A stretch of DNA of 64,000 bases, taken from Pseudoduganella buxea. GTDB taxonomy: Bacteria > Pseudomonadota > Gammaproteobacteria > Burkholderiales > Burkholderiaceae_D. The number at the start of each line of letters is the position of its first letter. The stretch's first letter is position 1. Of the stretch, positions 35,301 through 44,556 are shown piece after piece. Made by a program: the position numbers and the translations under genes. The notes beneath the pieces were generated by a model. That model had not been told where the DNA came from. It ran no database searches and was given only the letters and a program-made list of their open reading frames with translations. The stretch is taken from NCBI RefSeq assembly GCF_009720835.1, contig NZ_WNKZ01000014.1, forward strand, positions 1 to 64,000, given 5' to 3'.

Positions 35301-36054
35301 CCTTCAGGCCGGCCAGCCATTGCTGCTGCTCGCGCAGCGCCGCGCCGATCATGCTGCCCAGCGGCTCGCCCGGGTCGGCCCCTTGCGTCCAGCCGGCCGT
35401 GCCGGCGCGCCGCACCAGCTCCTTCAGGCTCACTTTCAGGCGCCCCACGTCCGGCCAGCATTCCAGCAGCGCGCCCAGGGCCGGCTCGCGCAGCGGGTAG
35501 ACGTGCTGGCGCCAGTAGTCGTGCGCCGCATCCTCGAACAGCGCCCCTTCGTCGCTGACCAGTTCCTCGTCGAACAGGCTGCCGCTGTCGAAGGCGTGCT
35601 CGCGCAGCATGCGCTGGCACCATGCGTCGATGGTGAAGATGGCCGCTTCGTCCATCGTCTCGGCGGCCAGCATCAGCCGGTGCGCCGCCTGCTGGCGGGC
35701 GCTGACGTCCGGATACGCTTCCAGCAGCGCGTCCAGGTAGCCGTCGCCGTGGCCGGCCTGGCCCCGGAAATACGCCGCCGCCTCGACCAGGCGCTCGCGC
35801 ACGCGGTTCGACAGCTCGCGCGTGGCGGCGCGGGTAAAGGTCATGACGAGGATATCGGCCGGCAGCAGGGGCCGCGCGAAGCCTTGCGTGCCGCCGTGGC
35901 CCAGCACCAGGCGCACGTACAACGCGGCGATGGTCCACGTCTTGCCCGTGCCGGCGCTGGCCTCGATCAGGCGCGTGCCATGCAGGGGGAAGGTCAAGGG
36001 GTCGAGCAGTTGCGCAGCGCCGTCGCTCACGTTGTTGCCGATGTCGTCGCTCAT
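32353..36054 (-). CDS. recB: RecB, exodeoxyribonuclease V beta subunit
   Basis: The 1233-residue protein has a UvrD-like helicase half with Walker A EASAGTGKTWTIAALY (about 30-45), LVDEFQDTAPSQYRIL, GDPKQSIYGFRGAD and VVTVHKSKGLEYPLVYLP, and a C-terminal nuclease with VLDYKSNALG and YDVQGAIYMLALHR. All catalytic motifs look intact. With RecC and RecD it resects double-strand ends and loads RecA. I chose ATG 36054, which overlaps the recC stop by 4 bp. Confidence 0.95.
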   Translation of the reverse strand: MSDDIGNNVSDGAAQLLDPLTFPLHGTRLIEASAGTGKTWTIAALYVRLVLGHGGTQGFARPLLPADILVMTFTRAATRELSNRVRERLVEAAAYFRGQAGHGDGYLDALLEAYPDVSARQQAAHRLMLAAETMDEAAIFTIDAWCQRMLREHAFDSGSLFDEELVSDEGALFEDAAHDYWRQHVYPLREPALGALLECWPDVGRLKVSLKELVRRAGTAGWTQGADPGEPLGSMIGAALREQQQWLAGLKEGWGERLDRMEQWLERQKAAKLLNGQKMKANWLAGWFASLRAWAFDPAMVDPGMSESGWKRLVPAGIADAYSGPDIPDDFAALDALQAALGAFEPLRHRLYRHAAVVIAARMEALKREKRQFGFADMLVRLQHALEGENGAALRQRITEQYPVALVDEFQDTAPSQYRILDLLYRVAHNDPTLGLFLIGDPKQSIYGFRGADIHSYLAARRATLGRHFQLGTNYRSTQEVVAAVNRVFLHAERLANDTGFDRGAFRFRSGSVNPLPFEAVDAKGRSERLVGVDGQLQALTISCAVSGELRADAYRDFFAHHCAEHIVALLNHPDTGFDGPDGWRRLEPADIAILVRDRKEAQAIRLALRRRRVPSVYLSDKDSVLDSDEARDILRWLTALANPLDGSLARAAFATRTANLSLAELARLSADELAWEQRVEQLKTLHTIWQRQGVLAMLRRFIHELGLPAALLAQPGGERRLTNLLHLAELLQSASRQLDGEQALIRWLAEQVEGEGDNSDEQVLRLESDAELVKVVTVHKSKGLEYPLVYLPFAVTARKVDKRNRSFFEYTDADGVRRIDMALSDEAQAAVESARIEEDLRLLYVALTRARHFLWLGVAALPARKEGSNVLHDSALGYLLTGGAPLPAEHLQERWQHLRGDCDAIGIATLDQPEQVTMLARVEEVPPLVDPAPYNGTFERNWSVGSFTSLTRGTQAAVPVPVPKDALEETLLEGEDGTPAAKVEDAPWHRFPRGSVPGNFLHEQLEWLAQEGFDSIDDPGFDARIGRRIERAGWGHRLDDTIAWLRELVATPLPPLGAALRDIGALLPEMEFWFPSEHLATSRLDTLCRQHLLGGNARPALPQRALHGMLKGFSDLVFEHEGRYWVLDYKSNALGGGDAAYHQAALAHGMAEHRYDVQGAIYMLALHRLLASRLGEAYDPAEHLGGAVFFFLRGIGNPVTRGCYVLAPDAALLDGLDSLLRQDALVPLEDDE

Positions 36055-39000
36055 GCCGCCTCCCCGTCGATGGATCGCACGGTCACGTGCTTGTCCAGCC
36101 ACTCGGCCAGCGGGCCGTACAGGGCGCGGGCGACCCGGGCGTGGTCCGGCTCGGCCGCCAGGGCGCTGTATTCCGGCCACAGGCGCGCCAGGCATTCGTC
36201 GTCGCCCTCGCCGCTCACCTCGAAACCGCCGTCATAGGTGGCGCGGGGCTCGCCCCCGGTCACCAGCGCCAGCGCCGCCTTGCAGGCCACGGGCAGCGGC
36301 GAGTCCATGCCCTGGCGCCACCACTGCACCAGGCCGGCCAGGGTGGCGCGGGCCGCTTCCTGGTCCAGGGGCGGCATCGTCACGACGGCGTCGCGCGCCA
36401 CCAGCATGCCCGTGATGGCGGCGCCCTGGGCGCTGGCGGCCAGTTGGCGCAGCCACATGGCGATCAGCTTGTCGCCGCGCGGGTGGCCGGCCTTGTCCAG
36501 CGCGCGCGACGACATCTGCAGCAGCCACACGGTGTGCGCACCGGGGCCTTCGCCGTCGCTGCGCAGGCCGTCGATCCAGTCTTCCAGCACGATGCCGTCC
36601 AGCGCCAGGCCGACGGGCAGCTTGCCGGCCGCATGCGGATAGGCCGCGCCCAGGCGCAGCCACGCGCGGCGCACGGGAACCAGGGCCTGCACCAGCGCCT
36701 CGCGCACGCCGTCGCCGATCAGGCCGATGGGCAGCACGCCTTCGCGCTGCAGGCGCCGGGCCCGCGCCGCCAGGCTTTCCAGCGCGTCGGCCTGGGCTTC
36801 CGGCGCCACCAGCGTGTCCTCGAGCAGCGCGTCTTCGAGCAGGTAGCGTTCCAGCGCGTTCAGCGAGAACGGCTCCTCGTCCTCGCCCACCAGGGCCGAT
36901 TCGGCGAACATGACGCCCAGGCGCTGGCGGAAGAAATAACGCACGGGCTGGCGCAGGAAGGCTGCCAGCATCGACAGCTTCAGGCGAAAGCGCGCGTCGA
37001 TCTCGAACGGCGGCAGCACCGTGGCCGGGTCGATCTCCCCGCCTTCGTCGCGCGCATCGGCCAGATGCGCGGCACGCCACTCGCCGGCGAACGTCAGCAG
37101 GCCGCCCTGCTCGAAGTAGCGGCGCGAGAACGGCTGCAGTGCGTGTTCCGTCGTGCGCGCCTTCAGGTCCGGCAGCTGCCAGCCGGCGCGCAGGTAGTCC
37201 ATCAGCTGGGCCACCAGCACGGACGGCGGCTGCTCGCTGTTGTCGCGCACGTTGCGGCCGCACCAGCTGATATACAGCGTGTCGCGCGCGGCCAGCACCG
37301 CTTCGAGCATCAGGTAGCGGTCGTCGTCGCGGCGCGAACGGTCGCCCGGCCGCGCCATGCCGGGCAAGGCCAGCAGGTCGAAATCGAGCCGGCTGGCGCG
37401 GCGGGGGAAGTCGCCTTCGTTCATGCCCAACAGGCACACGACGCGAAACGGCACGGCGCGCATCGGCATCAGGGTGCAGAAGGTGACGCCACCTGAGACG
37501 AACTGGTGCTCCAGCGACGGCTCGTCCAGCGCCGACAGCCATGCTTCGCGCAGCACGGACAGGGGCACGGGCTCGTCGAAGCCGGCCATGTCGCACGTCT
37601 CCAGCCAGCAGTTCAAGGTCTCGTTCAACTGGTTCAACGTGAGCCGGTCGGCTTCCTCGCGCGCGTCGAAGAACGCGGCGAGCAATTTTCTCGCCTGCTC
37701 GCCCCACTCGCCCGGGGTGCGCGCTTCGGCCAGCGTGGCGCGCCAGGCCAGCAACTGCTCGACCAGCTGGGCCAGCGAGCCGGCCAGCGCCGCATCGAGT
37801 CCGCCCACTTCGCCATACGGTTCGATCTCGCCGAAGGCGTCGCCGTTGCCGCTGGCATAGCCCAGCAGCATGCGGCGGATGCCGAAGATCCATGCATTCT
37901 GTTCGCCGGCCGGGCCCAGGCCCAGGCCTTCGCGGTGGCGCCGGTCCAGGCCCCAGCGCACGCCCGAGCCTTCGATCCACTGGCCCAGCACGGGCAGGTC
38001 GTCCGGCGCCAGGCCGAAGCGGCGCGCCACGGCCGGCACGTCCAGCAGGTCGCGCACCTCGCTCTGGCGGCAGCGCTGCTGGGGCAGGCGCAGCAGCCAT
38101 TCCAGCGCCACCAGCAGCGGGTTGACGCTGCGGTCGTTGACGTCGCCGATCTCGAAGGGGATGTGGCGCGGGTCGCCGGCGGCACCGCCGGTTCTGGCAC
38201 CGCGCCGGTACTGGCCGAATACGGCATGGATGGCGGCCGTGAAGACGTCGATATCGGGCACCATGACGACGATGTCGCGCGGGCGCAGGCCCGGATCGCG
38301 CGCGAACATGGCCAGCAGCTGGTCGTGCAGCACTTCCACTTCGCGCTGCACGCTGTGGGCGACGTGGAAGACGACGGAGCGGTCCTCGCTTCCCGGCGTG
38401 GGGAACTGGTGCTCGGCCAGCGGCAGCAGGTCGCGCACGGCGGCTTGCATCTGGTGCAGCAAGGTGTCGCCCGCGTCGTCGCTGAACAGATCCACCCGCA
38501 GGTGGTCGCCGTCGCCCGCGGCCGCCGTCGCTTCGTCGAATTCGTCGAGCATGCGGATATAGTCGCGCCCTTGGCGCCCCCAGCTGGCCAGCAGCGGGTG
38601 GCTGTGGGCGTGCAGTTCCTCCAGCGGGATGCTGCCCAGGTCCAGGCCGTTGCGGGGATGCTGGCGCCGGCGCGCCGCGCGCAGCAGATCGCGCCCGTCG
38701 ATGATGTCGCCCCAGTAGAAACGGCAGGGATTGGGCACGGCCACGATGACCTGGGTGAAGCGGGCCAGCGACGCCAGCGCCTGCAAGGTCTGGTACGGCA
38801 GCGCGGACACGCCGAACAGCACGACCCTGCGCGGCAGCGGCGTGACGGGCTCGGCGCCCCCGGCCACGGCCTGCACGAATTCGGTATGCACGCCGGCCCG
38901 GCCCAGCGCCCGTTCTTCCGCCGGCACGCTGCCGACGATGGCACGCCACAACGCCGCCTGCCAGCGCTGGCCTTCCGGCAGCGGGTACACGACGCCGCGC

Positions 39001-39509
39001 GGGCAACGGGTCTGGTCGCGCCCCGCCTCCCAGTCGGCCAGCCAGTCGGCCCGGTATACCTGGTACTGGTCGAACAGGTCGGACAGGCGCTCGGACAGCT
39101 GCAGCCGGCGTTCCGGGTCGCCGCCGGCGAGGAAGTGACGCAGCGGCGCGAACATGTCGTCGGCCAGCAGGGCCGGCAGCAGGCGCATCAACCGCCACGT
39201 CAGGGGGCCCTTGTCGAAGGCGGAGATGCGCGGCACCCGCTCGCGCCCCAGCATGGCCCGGTAGGCCTGCCACAGGAAACGCGCCGGCAATGCCACGCGG
39301 GTAGCGGCGCACACGCCCATTTCCTCGGCCAGCGCGATCTTGAGCCACTCGGCCACGCCGTTCGACTGCACCAGCAGCACATCCGTTTCCAGCGGGTCGA
39401 GCGGATGGTTGCGCAGCCACTGGAACACGGCGGCACGCAACTGCTCCAGCTGGTTGCCGTGCAGGATCAGCAGGCCGGGGGAAATCGACGATTGGTGCAG
39501 CGTGGACAT
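36051..39509 (-). CDS. recC: RecC, exodeoxyribonuclease V gamma subunit
   Basis: The 1152-residue protein starts GLLILHGNQLEQLRAAVFQWL and carries typical RecC blocks: QSNGVAEWLKIALAEEMGV, RVVLFGVSALPYQTLQAL, PFRVVCLLGMNEGDFPR and RYFFRQRLGV. RecC holds the complex together and reads Chi. The start ATG 39509 is the first one giving the family N terminus. It heads the recC-recB-recD operon. Confidence 0.95.
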   Translation of the reverse strand: MSTLHQSSISPGLLILHGNQLEQLRAAVFQWLRNHPLDPLETDVLLVQSNGVAEWLKIALAEEMGVCAATRVALPARFLWQAYRAMLGRERVPRISAFDKGPLTWRLMRLLPALLADDMFAPLRHFLAGGDPERRLQLSERLSDLFDQYQVYRADWLADWEAGRDQTRCPRGVVYPLPEGQRWQAALWRAIVGSVPAEERALGRAGVHTEFVQAVAGGAEPVTPLPRRVVLFGVSALPYQTLQALASLARFTQVIVAVPNPCRFYWGDIIDGRDLLRAARRRQHPRNGLDLGSIPLEELHAHSHPLLASWGRQGRDYIRMLDEFDEATAAAGDGDHLRVDLFSDDAGDTLLHQMQAAVRDLLPLAEHQFPTPGSEDRSVVFHVAHSVQREVEVLHDQLLAMFARDPGLRPRDIVVMVPDIDVFTAAIHAVFGQYRRGARTGGAAGDPRHIPFEIGDVNDRSVNPLLVALEWLLRLPQQRCRQSEVRDLLDVPAVARRFGLAPDDLPVLGQWIEGSGVRWGLDRRHREGLGLGPAGEQNAWIFGIRRMLLGYASGNGDAFGEIEPYGEVGGLDAALAGSLAQLVEQLLAWRATLAEARTPGEWGEQARKLLAAFFDAREEADRLTLNQLNETLNCWLETCDMAGFDEPVPLSVLREAWLSALDEPSLEHQFVSGGVTFCTLMPMRAVPFRVVCLLGMNEGDFPRRASRLDFDLLALPGMARPGDRSRRDDDRYLMLEAVLAARDTLYISWCGRNVRDNSEQPPSVLVAQLMDYLRAGWQLPDLKARTTEHALQPFSRRYFEQGGLLTFAGEWRAAHLADARDEGGEIDPATVLPPFEIDARFRLKLSMLAAFLRQPVRYFFRQRLGVMFAESALVGEDEEPFSLNALERYLLEDALLEDTLVAPEAQADALESLAARARRLQREGVLPIGLIGDGVREALVQALVPVRRAWLRLGAAYPHAAGKLPVGLALDGIVLEDWIDGLRSDGEGPGAHTVWLLQMSSRALDKAGHPRGDKLIAMWLRQLAASAQGAAITGMLVARDAVVTMPPLDQEAARATLAGLVQWWRQGMDSPLPVACKAALALVTGGEPRATYDGGFEVSGEGDDECLARLWPEYSALAAEPDHARVARALYGPLAEWLDKHVTVRSIDGEAA

Positions 39510-39548
39510 ACGAGGGTGGCGACCGACGGGACGGTGGGACAGGGCGCT

Positions 39549-39557
39549 ATTATCGCA
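39549..39557 (-). promoter_or_regulatory. Candidate extended -10 promoter for recCBD
   Basis: On the minus strand TGCGATAAT (39557 to 39549) is an extended -10 element 40 bp before the recC start. The expected -35 position has no good match. Confidence 0.35.
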
Positions 39558-39634
39558 TCTTGGCCGCCGCGGTAGAGCTGCCGCCTTGCATCGTGCTCCC
39601 CGCAACCGGCAGCCGGCCCGTCACGCGCCCGGGA

Positions 39635-42600
39635 TCACGCATCCCCCCCCAGGCGCGCCTCCAGCTCGTCGCCGATATGCTCGTCCAGCTGCTCCAGCAG
39701 GGGGCGCATATGGCCGACGATGGCGCGGGCCTCGTCGATGCCGCCGCCCTTGCGCAGCCGTTCCAGGGCCAGGCACAGCTCGGCGAAGCTGTGGGCGCCG
39801 ACGGCCCGCGCCGACGACTTGATGCGGTGGCCCAGCTCGGCCAGCCGCGCCAGGTCCTGGTGCGCCAGCGCCTCGTCGATCTCTTCCATGCCTTCACGGG
39901 CCGAGTCGAGGAACATCAGCGCGTATTTGCGCATCTTGTCGGGCTTGTTGCCGAAGGTCTGGCCCAGCGCCGACACGTCGAACAACCTGGCGTCGGCGGC
40001 GGCTGCGGGCAACGGCGGCCTGGGGGGCTTGGCCAGCGCCGTCACGGCAGGCCCCAGTACGGCCGGCGCCAGCGCGGCCGGCGCCGTCGTGCTGCGCACC
40101 TGGGGCTGGCGGGCGTGGGCGGCCCGCTGGCTCAACCACTTGGCCAGCACGCCGAACAGCAGGGTTGGGGCAATCGGCTTCGTGATGAATTCATCCATGC
40201 CGGCGGCCAGGCAGCGCGCCTCGTCCTCGCGGCCCGCATTGGCCGTCATCGCGATGACGAGGGTGCCGCACAGCGTCGGGTGGGCCCGGATCACCCGCGT
40301 TGCCTCGTAGCCGTCCATCACGGGCATCTGCACATCCATCAGCACGCAGTCGAACTGGCCCTTCTGCAGCAGGTCGATGGCTTCCTTGCCGTTATTGGCC
40401 ACGACAACGGTGGCACCGGCATCCTCCAGCAGTTCCTGGCCCACCTGCTGGCTGAAGATATTGTCTTCCACCAGCAGGATGTTGGCGTCGCGGATGGGTG
40501 CCAGCACTTCGTCGGCCAGCGCCTTGCCGGGCGCCGGCGGCGCCAGTTCCGCGCCCTGCTGCAGCCGCGCCGTGAACCAGAACGTGCTGCCCACGCCGGG
40601 TGCGCTTTCGACGCCGACGGTGCCGCCCATCAGCTCGGCCAGCTGCTTGCTGATGACCAGGCCCAGGCCCGTCCCGCCGTATTTGCGGGTGGTCGACGCG
40701 TCGGCCTGGTGGAAGGACTGGAACAGGTTGCCGACCTGCTCGGCCGACAGGCCGATGCCGCGATCCTGCACTTCGAAGCGCACCAGCAGGGCGCTGTCGC
40801 GCGCTTCCTCGGCGCGGGCGCGGATGTAGATGCGGCCGTTCTCGGAAAACTTGATGGCATTGCTGGTGAAATTGAGCAGCACCTGCTCGAGCCGCAGCGG
40901 GTCGCCACGCAGCTGGGCCGGCAGGCCGGGCCACGTCTCGAACACCAGCTCCAGCTTGCGCCGGGCCGCTTCCTCGCCCAGCTGGCTGGCCACGTTGGCC
41001 AGCAGCGCGTCCAGGCTGAAGTCGAGCACTTCCAGGTCCAGCTTGCCCGCCTCGATCTTCGAGAAGTCCAAAATATGGTTGATAATGCCCAGCAGGTGCT
41101 GGCCCGAATGGTAGATCTTCTGCAGGTAGTCGCGCTGGCGCGGGTCGCTGACGGACTTCAGGGCCAGGTGGGCCATGCCGATGACGCTGTTCATCGGCGT
41201 GCGGATCTCGTGGCTCATGTTCGACAGGAAGGCGCTCTTTGCCCGGCTGGCCGCCTGCGCCTCGTCCTTCAGGCGGTGCAGCTGCGTGACGTCGGTCGAC
41301 AGCGCGATGACGGCGCGGCCGCTGTCCAGTTCCACGGGGGCCTTGACGGTCCACAGGTGCCGCACCGTGCCGTCGGCGTCCTGGTACTGGCCTTCGCCGG
41401 AGCGCTTGACGCCGCCGGCCAGCACCTGCCGGTCCTCGGCCCATGCCTCCTCGGCCGCCTGGGCCGGCAGCAGCTCGCGGTCCGTGCGGCCGACGATGGA
41501 ATCGGCCGGGCGCCCCATCACCTCGGCCATGCGGGCGTTGACGTAGACGTAGCGACGCTCGCCGTCCTTCAGGTAGACGTGGGCGTCGACGTTGTCGAGC
41601 ACGCTGTCGAGCAGGCGGCGCTGTTCCTGCGCCTTGCGCCGCTGCCACGTCAGCAGGAAGAAGTAACTGTAGATCAGCATCGTGCCGACGAAGCCCGTGG
41701 CCAGCGCCGCCAGCGGCAGCGAGCGGTCGAAGCCGCCCATCAGGTCGCTCTTGCGGGCATAGAAGCGGGCCTTCCACAGGCTGCCGTTGAAGTCGATCGG
41801 CAGCACGACGACGAAATACGCGTCCAGGTTGCCGTGCAAGGCCGGCGGCGCGTCCAGCGAACCGTTGTCGTTGTACAGCAGCCGGTCGTCGCTTTCGATG
41901 TCGAGGCGGCGCTTGTCCGGGTCGGTATTCCCGTCGGAGTACAGAATCATGTGGATCTTGCGATCGGCCATCTCGTCGATGGCGCCCTGCACCAGCGCCG
42001 CCACGGAAAAGCCGACACCGACCGAGCCCAGGTAGGCCGCGCGGCGGCTGGCCACGTCGTTGACCTGGGCGCCGCGCCGGTACACGGGCAGGCGCATGCC
42101 CAGGCCGATATGAGGCGCCACGCTGAAGCCCCGGATGGGCTGGCCCGACGCGCTGATGCGGCCCGTGTCGCGCGATAGGGCCATGGCCCGGTCGATGGCG
42201 GGATTGGCCGTGATGTCGACGCCGAACTTGTCCTTCAAAGTGCCCATCGGTTCGAGCCACGTCAGCGGCGCATAGTAGGCACGCTTGCCAGGCGGGCGGA
42301 TATCGAAGTCGGGATAGCCGCCCGGCGCGACGCTGGTATCGGCCCGCACGGCCGCCACGAAGGCATCGCGCGCCTCGTGCGGCACGTGGGGCGCGTAGGT
42401 AATGGCCTCGATGGCGGGGAAATGCTGTTCGATCCCCAGGTTGTGCACATATTGCTGGAATTGCAGCCGCGACAGGCTGTCATTCGTCTGGAACAGTGCG
42501 ACGAGGCCGCGGATCACGTCCGAATAGGCCTTGACCCGCGCCGAGATGCTGTACTGGGTAGCACGCGTGGCGTTGTCGAAGCGCTGGCGCGCGTCTTCCT

Positions 42601-42712
42601 CGACACTGCGCGCCGCCAGCATATGGAACGACAGGCCGACCGCCGTCGCCAGCGCCAGGCCGATGCCCCACTGCAGGATGCGGGAGAGTCTGGGTGCTGT
42701 CCTATGCATCAT
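39635..42712 (-). CDS. CHASE-PAS hybrid histidine kinase with receiver and Hpt
   Basis: The 1025-residue inner-membrane protein has TM1 (about 12-32), a periplasmic CHASE-like sensor (about 70-250), TM2 (about 325-350), PAS (about 365-480), HisKA with the phospho-His in FLSNMSHEIRTPMN, HATPase (about 605-720; LNFTSNAIKFS, GTGLGLVIS), a receiver (about 745-860; LLVEDN, LMDVQMPVMDG, KPI) and an Hpt domain (about 930-1020) with HRIKSSARAVGA. It is a complete phosphorelay in one chain. CHASE domains sense small extracellular ligands. No response regulator gene is adjacent. The start is uncertain between 42712 and 42727. Confidence 0.9.
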   Translation of the reverse strand: MMHRTAPRLSRILQWGIGLALATAVGLSFHMLAARSVEEDARQRFDNATRATQYSISARVKAYSDVIRGLVALFQTNDSLSRLQFQQYVHNLGIEQHFPAIEAITYAPHVPHEARDAFVAAVRADTSVAPGGYPDFDIRPPGKRAYYAPLTWLEPMGTLKDKFGVDITANPAIDRAMALSRDTGRISASGQPIRGFSVAPHIGLGMRLPVYRRGAQVNDVASRRAAYLGSVGVGFSVAALVQGAIDEMADRKIHMILYSDGNTDPDKRRLDIESDDRLLYNDNGSLDAPPALHGNLDAYFVVVLPIDFNGSLWKARFYARKSDLMGGFDRSLPLAALATGFVGTMLIYSYFFLLTWQRRKAQEQRRLLDSVLDNVDAHVYLKDGERRYVYVNARMAEVMGRPADSIVGRTDRELLPAQAAEEAWAEDRQVLAGGVKRSGEGQYQDADGTVRHLWTVKAPVELDSGRAVIALSTDVTQLHRLKDEAQAASRAKSAFLSNMSHEIRTPMNSVIGMAHLALKSVSDPRQRDYLQKIYHSGQHLLGIINHILDFSKIEAGKLDLEVLDFSLDALLANVASQLGEEAARRKLELVFETWPGLPAQLRGDPLRLEQVLLNFTSNAIKFSENGRIYIRARAEEARDSALLVRFEVQDRGIGLSAEQVGNLFQSFHQADASTTRKYGGTGLGLVISKQLAELMGGTVGVESAPGVGSTFWFTARLQQGAELAPPAPGKALADEVLAPIRDANILLVEDNIFSQQVGQELLEDAGATVVVANNGKEAIDLLQKGQFDCVLMDVQMPVMDGYEATRVIRAHPTLCGTLVIAMTANAGREDEARCLAAGMDEFITKPIAPTLLFGVLAKWLSQRAAHARQPQVRSTTAPAALAPAVLGPAVTALAKPPRPPLPAAAADARLFDVSALGQTFGNKPDKMRKYALMFLDSAREGMEEIDEALAHQDLARLAELGHRIKSSARAVGAHSFAELCLALERLRKGGGIDEARAIVGHMRPLLEQLDEHIGDELEARLGGDA

Positions 42713-42792
42713 TCTCGATGAAAACATATTGCATTACGGCAGGATACTCCGAAAGGCCGCCACAAGCCATCGCCACTGCTACACTGCGCCCG

Positions 42793-43509
42793 GTGAAAGA
42801 CATCATAACGCCGACCCTGCAACAGGCCGAGCACGTGACGCCCCTCGGCCACGTGCAGGCCATCGTGCTGCGCCCGCAGCGCGAACGACCGCGCGTTGCC
42901 ACCCGTTGCGCCCTGGCGCTGGGCGGCATCGGCCTGGAAGGCGACGTCCACGCTGACCCCGCTTCGCCCCGCCACGTGCTGCTGGCCGGGGCGCCCGCCT
43001 ATGCCCGCCACGGCCTGGCACCGCACAGCTTGCGGGAAAATCTGTTGCTCGATATCGACACCGCGCGCCTTGCATCCGGCACCTTGCTGCAAATCGGCGA
43101 CACGGCCGTGCTGTGCCTGAGCTTCCAGTGCGAAGCCTGCGGCGCCCTCGACGTGGAACGTCCTGGCCTGGCCCGGGTCATCGGCAACGGACGCGGCATG
43201 CTGGCACGGGTGCTGCGAGGCGGCCCGATCCACGTGGGCGACCCGGTGCTGCGGCTGGCCGCCACGCTCCCGCCCTGGCCGGATGACTGGCGCGCCCGCG
43301 TGGCCCGCATCCTGGCAGCTGTGCCGGAGGGCATGGTGGTGGAATACGGACAATTCGCACGGCTGGCCGGCGTGCAGGCCAGCTACTGCCGGGCACTGCC
43401 GGCCGTGGCACACAAGCTGGGCCTGGCACACCGGAGCGTTGCCAAGGGCCAGCACCCGGACCTGCGGCGCTGGCTGGGGGATGGCGTGTTCGCCGGAGTG
43501 CCGGATTAG
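42793..43509 (+). CDS. MOSC domain protein with alkyltransferase-like C-terminal domain
   Basis: The 238-residue protein has an N-terminal MOSC domain (about 12-155: GIGLEGDVHAD, RENLLLDID, FQCEACGAL with the conserved Cys, GRGMLARVLRGGPIHVGD). The last 75 residues (WRARVARILAAVPEGMVVEYGQFARLAGV and YCRALPAVAHKL) look like the helix-turn-helix of O6-alkylguanine transferases and ATL proteins, without the PCHR active site. MOSC domains handle pyridoxal- or molybdenum-linked sulfur. The fusion and its meaning are inference. The start is probably GTG 42793. The stop overlaps that of xthA. Confidence 0.7.
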   Translation: MKDIITPTLQQAEHVTPLGHVQAIVLRPQRERPRVATRCALALGGIGLEGDVHADPASPRHVLLAGAPAYARHGLAPHSLRENLLLDIDTARLASGTLLQIGDTAVLCLSFQCEACGALDVERPGLARVIGNGRGMLARVLRGGPIHVGDPVLRLAATLPPWPDDWRARVARILAAVPEGMVVEYGQFARLAGVQASYCRALPAVAHKLGLAHRSVAKGQHPDLRRWLGDGVFAGVPD

Positions 43510-44360
43510 TCCGCCTGCTGGGCCGCCTTCTTGCGGGCCGCCTTCGGCTTGGCTGCGGCGGTGGCGTGCGGGGCGCCGGCCGCGCGATTCAGGTCCAGCT
43601 CGATCCACGTGGGGGCGTGGTCGCTGGGTTTTTCGCGGCCCCGCACGTCGCGGTCGACGCCGGCTGCCACCAGGGCTGGCGCCAGTGCGGGGCTCAGCAG
43701 CAGATGGTCGATGCGCAGGCCCGCGTCGCGCCCGTAGGCATTGCGGAAATAATCCCAGAAGGTGTAGATCTTCTCGTCCGGATGCATGGTGCGCAGCGCA
43801 TCCGTCCAGCCCTGGGCCACCAGGCGGGCAAAGGCGGCACGCGTCTCGGGGCGGAACAGCGCGTCGTCAAGCCACCGTTCCGGCTTGTAGACGTCCAGTT
43901 CGGTGGGCATGACGTTGTAGTCGCCGGCGATGACGATCTTCGCGCCGGTGGCCAGCAACTGTTCCGCCCGGATGATCAGGCGCTCGAACCACTTCAACTT
44001 GTAGTCGAACTTGGGGCCCGGCGCCGGATTGCCGTTCGGCAGATACAGGCAGACGACGACGACATCGTCCACCACCGCCTCGATATACCGGCTCTGTTCG
44101 TCTTCCGGGTCGCCCGGCAGGCCCCGCCCCACTTCCGCTGGCGCCTTGCCGCGCACGAGAATGGCGACGCCGTTCCAGCTTTTCTGGCCGTGCCAGATGG
44201 CATGGTAGCCGGCCGCCTCGATGGCCGCGATGGGAAACTTCTCCTGGGGCGCCTTCAACTCCTGCAGGCAGGCCACGTCCGGCTGTTTTTCTTCCAGCCA
44301 TTGCAGCAGGGCGGGCAGGCGGGCGCCGATGCCGTTGATATTGAAGGTGGCAATACGCAT
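43506..44360 (-). CDS. xthA: Exodeoxyribonuclease III
   Basis: The 284-residue protein is an exonuclease III-type AP endonuclease: MRIATFNINGIGARL, CLQELKAP with the metal-binding Glu34, KSWNGVAIL, AGDYNVMPTELDVY, RIDHLLLSP and the terminal SDHAPTWIEL with catalytic His. It cuts abasic sites in base excision repair. A Lys/Ala-rich tail of about 25 residues follows the domain. The start ATG 44360 is fixed by the family N terminus. Confidence 0.95.
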   Translation of the reverse strand: MRIATFNINGIGARLPALLQWLEEKQPDVACLQELKAPQEKFPIAAIEAAGYHAIWHGQKSWNGVAILVRGKAPAEVGRGLPGDPEDEQSRYIEAVVDDVVVVCLYLPNGNPAPGPKFDYKLKWFERLIIRAEQLLATGAKIVIAGDYNVMPTELDVYKPERWLDDALFRPETRAAFARLVAQGWTDALRTMHPDEKIYTFWDYFRNAYGRDAGLRIDHLLLSPALAPALVAAGVDRDVRGREKPSDHAPTWIELDLNRAAGAPHATAAAKPKAARKKAAQQAD

Positions 44361-44556
44361 GGAAGCTCCGCGAAAGAATCGATGGGCGCTATTGTGACGG
44401 CAGCTGCGCCATCCGTACCACACGAATCGGTGACAACTGTCGGTATTCTTTACACCTGACGCTGTGACAGGCGCGCAAGCCTTTGATATCAAACAATGTC
44501 AGAAATCGGTATGAATTTTGCTCCGTTGGCGTTTTTCGTTTGACGAGAGAAAAAAC

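Noticed and set aside
32218..36237. A 1339-codon open frame on the plus strand opposite recB and recC
   Set aside because: It is antisense to two well-conserved genes, has low-complexity Arg/Gln/His-rich sequence, and such frames are common in GC-rich DNA.
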